DNA of 12,661 nucleotides from Streptomycetaceae bacterium. GTDB taxonomy: Bacteria > Actinomycetota > Actinomycetes > Nanopelagicales > Nanopelagicaceae. Where the stretch lies: NCBI GenBank assembly GCA_027488165.1, contig JAIYCF010000023.1, positions 1 to 12,661 on the forward strand. Direction: 5' to 3'. Below are positions 1 through 5,142 of this stretch, one piece after another (position 1 is the first letter of the stretch; each line of letters begins with the position of its first letter). The translations under genes were made by a program, and so were the position numbers. The notes beneath the pieces were generated by a model. It was not told the origin of the DNA. It ran no database searches and worked only from the letters and a program-made list of their open reading frames with translations.

Positions 1-170
1 GGAAGAACTTCACCAGTGCGATGCCAATAACCTGCACCAAGGTCGTACTCGGTCTTATTGAAAGTCACGTCGTACTTGGCAGCGACCTTATCCAAAACGC
101 GTAACCCTTGAGCTACAACTTCTGGACCGATTCCATCGCCTGCGATAACGGCAAGATTTATATTTTTCAT
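1..170 (-). CDS. leuB: 3-isopropylmalate dehydrogenase, N-terminal part (cut by window edge)
   Basis: Oxidises and decarboxylates 3-isopropylmalate to 2-oxoisocaproate with NAD, the third step of the leucine branch, in the cytoplasm. Only the first 56 codons are visible; the rest lies beyond the left edge. The N-terminus reads MKNINLAVIAGDGIGPEVVA, and the AGDGIGPEV segment is the family's nucleotide-binding start. It is followed by TEYDLGAGYWHRTGEVLP (about residues 39-56), the pattern seen in actinobacterial LeuB. Isocitrate or tartrate dehydrogenases share the GDGIGPE start, but the YDLGA..WHRTGE stretch and the ilv neighbours favour LeuB. The ATG lies 14 bp after the serA stop, with a weak purine-rich GGGAAG upstream, so it is read as the last visible gene of the ilvBNC-serA-leuB unit and probably shares the ilvB attenuator. 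Confidence 0.9.
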   Translation of the reverse strand, partial: MKNINLAVIAGDGIGPEVVAQGLRVLDKVAAKYDVTFNKTEYDLGAGYWHRTGEVL

Positions 171-184
171 ATCTATTCTTCCCG

Positions 185-1777
185 TTAATTCACTAAGGTA
201 ACTGAGCGTACGAGTTCGGCACCTGTTTCTTTAGCAAGTGCAGAAACAATTGCATCGGCGACAGGTGAATCAACGGTGATTGCCATCAAAGCTTCTCCCC
301 CGGCGCTAGCGCGGGCAACTTGCATCCCTGCAATATTTATTCCGGCCTTGCCAAGTGCGTTGCCAACAGCGCCAACAACGCCTGGACGATCGGGATAGCG
401 AAGGAAGAGCAAGTTATCAGTTGGTGGAAGATCGAGATCGAAACCATCGATTGCGATGATCTTTTCGACTTTACGAATTCCCATCAATGTTCCATCAACG
501 GTGATCGACTTTCCATTGGCAAGTGCGCAATACAAAGAGATCATGCTGCGATATTCCGGGCTAACTGGGTCGCTATCGGCTGAAGATGTGATTCCCCGAG
601 ATGCTGCAAGACCTGGAGCATTTACATATGTAACTTCTTCAGCACCAGTTGCAAGGAGGGCACCCTTAAGCGCGCTAATCGCCAAGATTGAAGAGTCGTG
701 CTCAGAGATATCTCCGCGCACATGAACATCGAGATTAGTTGGAAGTTCACCTGCGATCGCAGTTGCGATCTGTGCCATCTTTTCAACGAGCGGAAGCGAT
801 GGACGAATCTCTTCGTGAATCGCTCCACCCTTTACGTTAACTGCATCAGGAACTAATTCTCCGGCAAGTGCTTTGCGAACTGAAACTGCAACTGCAATTC
901 CGGCGCGCTCTTGCGCTTCATCAGTAGATGCACCCAAGTGAGGCGTTGCAACAACTTGATCAAGTTGGAAGAGCGGTGAATCGGTGCAAGGTTCAGTTAC
1001 ATAAACATCAAGACCAGCTCCTGCAACGCGACCTTCGACGATTGCATCGTGAAGTGCTGCCTCATCAAGAACTCCACCACGAGCTGCGTTGATGATGCGA
1101 ACAGAAGGCTTAACCTTCTTGAGCGCTTCAACACCGATCAAATTGGCGGTCTCTTTTGTCTTTGGCAAGTGAATGGTGATGAAGTCACTTCGGGTAAGAA
1201 GTGTGTCTAGATCAACTAGCTCAACGCCAAGTTGTGCAGCACGTGCTGGCTGTAGGTACGGATCGTAAGCAACTACGTTCATGCCGAAAGCCTGCATGCG
1301 ATGAGCAACTAATTGACCAATGCGACCGAAGCCAACAATGCCGAGAGTTTTTTCAAATAGTTCTGCGCCTGTGTACTTAGAGCGCGCCCACTTGCCATTG
1401 CGGAGCGCCGCATGTGCAGGTGAGATAAAACGTGCTGAAGCAAGTAGCAATGAGATAGCAAGTTCTGCCGCAGAGACGATATTTGAAGTTGGTGCGTTAA
1501 CGACCATTACGCCTGCAGTTGTCGCTGCAGGAATATCTACGTTATCTAAACCAACGCCAGCGCGCGCAATAACTTTCAAACCCTTGGCCGCAGCAATTGC
1601 TTCTGCATCCATCTTGGTTGCAGAACGGATCAAGACCGCATCGACTCCTTTGCCAAGTTCGGCAAGGAGTTCGGTGCGGTTTGCGCCATCACAATTGCGT
1701 ACTTCAAAATCCGGACCCAGTGCTTCTAGGGTTGCCGGACTTAACTCTTCAGCGATTAAAACAATAGGTTTAGCCAC
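185..1777 (-). CDS. serA: D-3-phosphoglycerate dehydrogenase, long form (530 aa)
   Basis: Oxidises 3-phosphoglycerate to 3-phosphohydroxypyruvate with NAD, the committed step of serine synthesis. Domains: N-terminal substrate-binding part with the family RAGVGLDNVD motif (72-81); Rossmann domain with GFGRIG (149-154) and D172 for NAD; catalytic R233 in NAARGG, E262 in TEP, and H280 in ATPHLG; an allosteric substrate-binding insert from about 310 to 450; and a C-terminal ACT domain from about 455, starting FLRYPDRPGVVG. At 530 residues it matches the long actinobacterial/mycobacterial type, which is serine-inhibited in M. tuberculosis. I chose a GTG start because AAGGAA sits 9 nt upstream (1787-1792) and the protein then begins MAKPIVLIAEEL as in relatives. 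An in-frame ATG at 1804 would add nine residues that lie within ilvC and has no good ribosome site. With GTG, serA overlaps the ilvC stop by 8 nt (GTGGCTAA), which suggests translational coupling. Confidence 0.96.
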   Translation of the reverse strand: MAKPIVLIAEELSPATLEALGPDFEVRNCDGANRTELLAELGKGVDAVLIRSATKMDAEAIAAAKGLKVIARAGVGLDNVDIPAATTAGVMVVNAPTSNIVSAAELAISLLLASARFISPAHAALRNGKWARSKYTGAELFEKTLGIVGFGRIGQLVAHRMQAFGMNVVAYDPYLQPARAAQLGVELVDLDTLLTRSDFITIHLPKTKETANLIGVEALKKVKPSVRIINAARGGVLDEAALHDAIVEGRVAGAGLDVYVTEPCTDSPLFQLDQVVATPHLGASTDEAQERAGIAVAVSVRKALAGELVPDAVNVKGGAIHEEIRPSLPLVEKMAQIATAIAGELPTNLDVHVRGDISEHDSSILAISALKGALLATGAEEVTYVNAPGLAASRGITSSADSDPVSPEYRSMISLYCALANGKSITVDGTLMGIRKVEKIIAIDGFDLDLPPTDNLLFLRYPDRPGVVGAVGNALGKAGINIAGMQVARASAGGEALMAITVDSPVADAIVSALAKETGAELVRSVTLVN

Positions 1778-2804
1778 GCGCCGCGCTTCCTTCTCGGTAA
1801 TCATCTTTATTTGAAGTCTTGATCCAGCTAAACATCTTACGAAGTTCGCGGCCTACTCCTTCAATTGGGTGAGCCTCACCCTTGGCGCGAAGCGCCTTAA
1901 ATTCTGGTGCTCCTGCTTCTTGATCATCAATGAAGCGCTTTGCAAATGCGCCAGATTGAATATCAGCAAGAACTGCCTTCATATTCTCTTTAACGCTTGG
2001 ATCGATAACGCGTGGACCAGAGACATAATCTCCGTATTCAGCAGTATCTGATACTGACCAACGTTGCTTGGCGATTCCGCCTTCGAACATCAAGTCAACG
2101 ATTAGCTTGAGTTCGTGCAAGCATTCAAAGTAAGCAACTTCTGGCTGGTATCCAGCTTCAGTAAGTGTTTCAAATCCGTACATAACTAGCTGTGATGCTC
2201 CACCGCAAAGTACTGACTGCTCACCGAATAGATCTGTTTCAGTCTCTTCAGTAAATGTTGTGAGGATTCCACCTGCGCGAAGTCCGCCGATTGCTTTTGC
2301 ATAAGAAAGAGTTAGTGGCCATGCATTACCTGTTGCATCTTGTTCAACGGCAACGATTACAGGAACTCCACGACCGCCTGCGAACTCGCGACGAACCAAA
2401 TGTCCTGGACCCTTTGGCGCAACCATGCAAACATCAACATTTGCAGTTGGCTTGATGTAACCAAAACGGATATTGAAACCATGACCGAAGAAGAGAGCAT
2501 CGCCATCTTTTAGGTTAGGCAAGATTGAATCTGTGTAGATGTGGCGCTGTACGTGATCTGGCGCCAAGATCATGATGACCGTTGCTTCCTTAACCGCTTC
2601 TGCAACAGAAACAACACGGAGGCCTTCTGCTTCTGCCTTAGCGCGTGAAGGTGAACCCTCTTTAAGTCCAACGCGAACATCAACGCCTGAGTCACGCAGG
2701 TTTAGTGCGTGCGCATGGCCTTGTGAGCCGTAACCGATGATCGCGACCTTGCGACCCTGGATGATTGATAGATCTGCATCCTCTTCGTGATACATCGTTG
2801 CCAC
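1770..2804 (-). CDS. ilvC: Ketol-acid reductoisomerase, class I (344 aa)
   Basis: Converts 2-acetolactate or 2-aceto-2-hydroxybutyrate to the dihydroxy acid by an Mg-dependent alkyl shift and NAD(P)H reduction, the second common step to valine and isoleucine. The Rossmann motif GYGSQGHAHALNLRDSG spans residues 24-40. H108 lies in FFGHGFNIRFGYI, and the VAPKGPGHLVRREF block covers 128-141 with K131. Metal ligands are D191 and E195 in DLFGEQ, and E227 and E231 in the C-terminal knotted domain; substrate-binding S252 is in SDTAEYGDY. Length is normal for the short class I enzyme. The start is GTG with AGGAG seven nt upstream; a start three codons later at ATG is possible but would sit further from that site. 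It follows ilvN by 37 bp and overlaps serA by 8 nt, so it belongs to the ilvBNC operon. Confidence 0.97.
   Translation of the reverse strand: MATMYHEEDADLSIIQGRKVAIIGYGSQGHAHALNLRDSGVDVRVGLKEGSPSRAKAEAEGLRVVSVAEAVKEATVIMILAPDHVQRHIYTDSILPNLKDGDALFFGHGFNIRFGYIKPTANVDVCMVAPKGPGHLVRREFAGGRGVPVIVAVEQDATGNAWPLTLSYAKAIGGLRAGGILTTFTEETETDLFGEQSVLCGGASQLVMYGFETLTEAGYQPEVAYFECLHELKLIVDLMFEGGIAKQRWSVSDTAEYGDYVSGPRVIDPSVKENMKAVLADIQSGAFAKRFIDDQEAGAPEFKALRAKGEAHPIEGVGRELRKMFSWIKTSNKDDYREGSAARG
1787..1792 (-). promoter_or_regulatory. Ribosome binding site that decides the serA GTG start
   Basis: AAGGAA on the minus strand, 9 nt before GTG at 1777, lies inside the last codons of ilvC. The competing ATG at 1804 is preceded by an A/T-rich stretch ending ATAAAG with no comparable purine box. 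The site supports a 530-residue SerA and an 8-nt ilvC/serA overlap. Confidence 0.6.
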
Positions 2805-2825
2805 GGTATTTCTCCTTTTTTTGTT

Positions 2826-2847
2826 TCGGGTTAGTTTCGAGTTAGTT
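2826..2847 (-). repeat. Two tandem 11-bp repeats spanning the ilvN stop codon
   Basis: On the minus strand AACTAACTCGA is followed directly by AACTAACCCGA (10 of 11 identical). The first copy contains the last IlvN codon (AAC) and the TAA stop; the second copy lies wholly in the 37-bp ilvN-ilvC spacer. No function is evident. It could be a replication-slippage product, and it sits exactly where this IlvN is shorter than its usual relatives. Confidence 0.7.
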
Positions 2848-3135
2848 TTGGTAATCGGGTTGAGTGTCGTGAACTTCTTTAACTTTGCCTGTCACATCTT
2901 TGATCGATATGACGCTGACAAGTTTGTCGAGCTGAGCAATTACTTGCTCTAGAGAGTGGCCTTCTACAGCTACTCCAATAACCATCTTTGAGATTGAAGA
3001 ATCTTCGGTTGGTCCAACGTTGAGCGTTTCAATGTTGAATGCACGTCGCGAAAAGAGTCCAGCAACGCGGGCTAGAACGCCTGGTTCATTTTCAACGAGA
3101 ACTTCAAGAGTGTGCTGACGGCGGCTAGTAGTCAT
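2842..3135 (-). CDS. ilvN: Acetohydroxyacid synthase small (regulatory) subunit, ACT-only short form (97 aa)
   Basis: Regulatory partner of IlvB: it stimulates the catalytic subunit and confers feedback inhibition, typically by valine. Residues about 8-80 form a complete ACT domain with ENEPGVLARV (15-24), the effector-site turn around G19, and GLFSRRAFNIETLNVG (26-41). The protein ends at residue 97, shortly after KLVSVISIKDVTGKV. Most actinobacterial IlvN proteins are about 165-175 residues and carry a second, C-terminal domain, which is absent here. The short E. coli IlvN (96 aa) shows that an ACT-only subunit can work. The next gene begins 37 bp after the stop, so there is no room for a frameshifted remainder. 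The start is well set: TAATG, sharing one base with the ilvB stop, with AGGAG five nt upstream, so translation is probably coupled to ilvB. Confidence 0.93.
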   Translation of the reverse strand: MTTSRRQHTLEVLVENEPGVLARVAGLFSRRAFNIETLNVGPTEDSSISKMVIGVAVEGHSLEQVIAQLDKLVSVISIKDVTGKVKEVHDTQPDYQN

Positions 3136-4895
3136 TAGAGCTCCTGTGAATCCCAGTCGGGCGCAGTAGCGCGAGCGATCATGATTTCATCATTTGAAGT
3201 TCCGGCGGCAACCATTGGCCAAACCATCGCATCGCGATGAACGCGGAAGTCGACAACAACTGGTTGATCATTGATCGACATCGCTTTTTCAATTGTCTTA
3301 TCCAAATCTTCAGGACGTTCGCATGAAAGCCCAACGCAACCCATGCTTTCAGCGAGCATTGGGAAGTTAGGAACGCGCTTTGATTCAAGGTTGGTATTTG
3401 AGTAACGGCCTTCGTAGAACAAGGTCTGCCATTGACGAACCATGCCGAGAGATTCGTTATTGATAATCGCAACCTTGATAGGAATATTGTTAAGTGCACA
3501 TGTAACCAACTCTTGGTTGGTCATCTGGAAACATCCATCTCCATCGATTGCCCAAACGGTTGCATCTGGTGCACCAACCTTTGCACCCATCGCTGCAGGT
3601 ACCCCGTATCCCATAGTTCCTGCGCCGCCTGAGTTAAGCCAGGTGCGTGGGTGTTCATATGAAATAAATTGCGATGCCCACATCTGATGTTGGCCTACGC
3701 CGGCGGTAAAGATGGTGTCAGTTCCAGATATCTGACCAATTCGTTGAATTACATGTTGTGGAGATAGTGATCCATCTTCAGGTTGATCAAAGCCCAATGG
3801 ATAAGTTGATTTAAGTGAATTCATCTGGCGCAACCATGCGGAAAGATCAGGTTGGTTCTTGGCAAGAGCAGCTTTTAGTGCAGGAATTAAAGCCGAGATG
3901 GTTTCTTTAACATCTGCGACAACTGCGACATCGGCATGGCGGTTCTTTCCGATTTCAGCAGGATCTATATCTGCATGAAGAATCTTGGCATTAGGTGCAA
4001 ATGTTGAAAGCTTTCCGGTAACGCGGTCATCGAAGCGCGCACCCAAAGTGATTAAGAGATCAGCCTTCTGTAGGGCAGTAACAGCGGCAACAGTTCCGTG
4101 CATGCCAGGCATACCCATATGCAGTGGATGTGAATCTGGGAAAGCGCCGCGCGCCATGAGAGTCGTTACAACTGGTGCGCCGAGAAGTTCAACTAGTTGA
4201 CGAAGTTCTTTATGCGCATTGGCCTTTATTACACCGCCACCAACATAGAAGACCGGCTTCGATGATTGCGCAATTAGCGCAGCGGCATCGGTGATCGCCT
4301 GTGCATCAGGTGTTGTCTTTGGGTTGTAACCGGCAAGTTTGATGGAAGTTGGCCAGTTAAAAGTGGTCATCTTCTGCAGCGCATCTTTGGCAACGTCGAC
4401 AAGTACTGGACCGGGACGACCCGTTGTTGCAATGTGGAAAGCCTCAGCGATTACGCCAGGGATTTGATCTGGATCTGTTACCAAATAATTATGCTTTGTA
4501 AACGGCATGGTGATTCCACGAATATCTGCTTCTTGGAATGCATCGGTGCCGATTGCCGCAGATGGAACTTGACCAGTGATCGCAATTAGCGGAACTGAAT
4601 CCATCGCCGCATCCATCAATGGTGTAACTAGGTTTGTGGCACCAGGACCTGATGTTGCGATACAGACTCCAGCGCGACCAGTAACTTGCGCATAACCAGT
4701 TGCAGCATGGCCAGCGCCTTGTTCGTGGCGGACCAAGATATGGCGAATAGATGAATCAAAGATCGGATCGTAAGCAGGAAGAATTGCGCCACCTGGCAAT
4801 CCGAACATCACTTCTACATCTGCTGCTTCTAGGCTTTTCACCAATGAAGTAGCTCCTGTCATTGCTGTGCCGTTGGCCGTTGGAATGTGCGCCAT
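3135..4895 (-). CDS. ilvB: Acetohydroxyacid synthase large (catalytic) subunit (586 aa)
   Basis: ThDP-dependent condensation of pyruvate with pyruvate or 2-oxobutyrate, the first common step of valine/leucine and isoleucine synthesis. N-terminal pyrimidine-binding domain: FGLPGGAILP (31-40) and the ThDP-activating glutamate E58 in RHEQGAGHAATGYA. A central FAD/nucleotide domain follows from about 190 to 350, including LGARFDDRVTGK (284-295). The C-terminal PP domain has the GDG...NN signature from G452 to N480 (GDGCFQMTNQE ... INN). The large GMPGMHG and VGQHQMWA blocks are those of anabolic AHAS rather than fermentative AlsS or oxalyl-CoA decarboxylase, and an ilvN partner follows. The start is supported by AAGGAG with a 7-nt spacer. 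The 5' leader is long and holds an attenuator, so expression should respond to branched-chain aminoacyl-tRNA supply. Confidence 0.97.
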   Translation of the reverse strand: MAHIPTANGTAMTGATSLVKSLEAADVEVMFGLPGGAILPAYDPIFDSSIRHILVRHEQGAGHAATGYAQVTGRAGVCIATSGPGATNLVTPLMDAAMDSVPLIAITGQVPSAAIGTDAFQEADIRGITMPFTKHNYLVTDPDQIPGVIAEAFHIATTGRPGPVLVDVAKDALQKMTTFNWPTSIKLAGYNPKTTPDAQAITDAAALIAQSSKPVFYVGGGVIKANAHKELRQLVELLGAPVVTTLMARGAFPDSHPLHMGMPGMHGTVAAVTALQKADLLITLGARFDDRVTGKLSTFAPNAKILHADIDPAEIGKNRHADVAVVADVKETISALIPALKAALAKNQPDLSAWLRQMNSLKSTYPLGFDQPEDGSLSPQHVIQRIGQISGTDTIFTAGVGQHQMWASQFISYEHPRTWLNSGGAGTMGYGVPAAMGAKVGAPDATVWAIDGDGCFQMTNQELVTCALNNIPIKVAIINNESLGMVRQWQTLFYEGRYSNTNLESKRVPNFPMLAESMGCVGLSCERPEDLDKTIEKAMSINDQPVVVDFRVHRDAMVWPMVAAGTSNDEIMIARATAPDWDSQEL

Positions 4896-4928
4896 CTTCT
4901 TACTCCTTTCCGTGCTCTCGTTTCCTAC

Positions 4929-4953
4929 CTTTTATTTCTTACTTTTATTTCTT
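4929..4953 (-). repeat. Tandem 12-nt repeat in the purine-rich ilvB 5' UTR
   Basis: The minus strand shows AAGAAATAAAAG twice, separated by a single T (4942-4953 and 4929-4940). It lies within a 76-nt stretch between the attenuator U-tract and the ilvB ATG that is almost entirely A and G with a few T and very little C. Such a stretch cannot fold strongly. It may keep the ilvB ribosome site accessible after read-through, or be an A-rich standby or S1-type binding region; both roles are inference. Confidence 0.6.
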
Positions 4954-4971
4954 CTATTCATTTCTTAAATG

Positions 4972-4996
4972 AAAAAACCCTCAGAGGATCTGAGGG
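4972..4996 (-). terminator. Intrinsic terminator of the ilvB attenuator
   Basis: The stem CCCTCAGA (4989-4996) pairs perfectly with TCTGAGGG (4978-4985) across a three-base TCC loop, and six T residues (4972-4977) follow at once. It lies 24 nt after the stop codon of the branched-chain-rich leader peptide and 76 nt before ilvB, so it should end transcription prematurely unless disrupted. The T-run is only on the minus-strand transcript side, which fixes its direction. Confidence 0.9.
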
Positions 4997-5020
4997 CGCG
5001 TGCGTTAAAAGGGCACGCGC
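4996..5020 (-). promoter_or_regulatory. Hairpin after the leader stop codon, probable antiterminator or pause stem of the attenuator
   Basis: GCGCGTGC (5013-5020) pairs perfectly with GCACGCGC (4996-5003) across a nine-base loop. The first G is the last base of the leader TAG stop codon. The 5' arm can alternatively pair 7 of 8 with GCTCGCGC (5058-5065), inside leader codons 4-7. That gives the usual three-way choice: 1:2, 2:3, or the terminator as 3:4. The 2:3 stem and the terminator stem share only C4996, so how they exclude each other is not obvious. Confidence 0.65.
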
Positions 5021-5076
5021 TATCGAATCACCACCACAATCACTGATGACGAGATAAGCGCGAGCTGTTTTGACAT
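5020..5076 (-). CDS. ilvB leader peptide (18 aa), branched-chain amino acid attenuator
   Basis: The sequence MSKQLALISSSVIVVVIR is encoded between ATG at 5076 and TAG at 5020. Nine of 18 residues are Leu, Ile or Val, and codons 12-17 read V-I-V-V-V-I, written with GTG and ATT. It is followed immediately by a GC-rich hairpin and then an intrinsic terminator before ilvB. Leader peptides of this kind are established for ilv operons in enterobacteria and for ilvB in corynebacteria. A ribosome stalled at codons 12-17 for lack of charged tRNA would leave the hairpin region after the stop codon free to fold. A ribosome reaching TAG would cover its 5' arm and favour termination. A GGAG lies nine nt before the ATG, but the same bases also fit a -10 box that would make the mRNA leaderless. 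The peptide itself probably has no other function. Confidence 0.88.
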   Translation of the reverse strand: MSKQLALISSSVIVVVIR

Positions 5077-5082
5077 GGGCTT

Positions 5083-5112
5083 ATTCTCCAACGCCGCAGG
5101 CGCTTGAGTCAA
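5083..5112 (-). promoter_or_regulatory. Candidate promoter of the ilvBNC-serA-leuB operon
   Basis: On the minus strand TTGACT (5107-5112) is a good -35 box (TTGACA, 5 of 6). After an 18-bp spacer, GAGAAT (5083-5088) matches TATAAT at four of six. The start point would fall about seven bases after the -10 box, at or next to the A of the leader ATG at 5076, giving a leaderless transcript. The competing reading is that GGAG (5086-5089) is a Shine-Dalgarno site and the real -10 lies elsewhere; I saw no better pair. The assignment comes from motif matching alone. Confidence 0.45.
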
Positions 5113-5114
5113 GG

Positions 5115-5134
5115 TTTGAGATGTAAGTCTCAAA
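5115..5134. promoter_or_regulatory. Perfect 7-bp inverted repeat upstream of the ilvB promoter, candidate operator or weak ilvD terminator
   Basis: TTTGAGA (5115-5121) and TCTCAAA (5128-5134) are perfect inverted arms around a six-base centre. The repeat begins eight bp after the ilvD stop and ends two bp before the -35 box of the candidate ilvB promoter. It has no T-tract on the minus strand and weak A/T-rich arms, so it is a poor intrinsic terminator for ilvD. Position and symmetry fit a dimeric regulator site equally well. No regulator can be named from the sequence. Confidence 0.45.
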
Positions 5135-5142
5135 TTGTGAAA

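Noticed and set aside
1320..1814. Plus-strand open frame of 164 codons opposite serA
   Set aside because: It is a mirror of serA codons; low-complexity Ala/Ser/Thr-rich composition, no recognisable domain and no ribosome site.
2805..2841. Frameshifted remainder of an IlvN C-terminal domain
   Set aside because: Only 37 bp separate ilvN and ilvC, too short to hold the missing domain in any frame.
4932..4961. Tiny minus-strand frame starting at an ATG just after the attenuator U-tract
   Set aside because: About nine codons of Lys/Arg/Asn arising from the A/G-rich spacer, with no ribosome site and no conserved character; likely chance.
5115..5134. Intrinsic terminator of ilvD
   Set aside because: Arms are short and A/T-rich and no T-tract follows on the minus strand; kept as a candidate operator instead.
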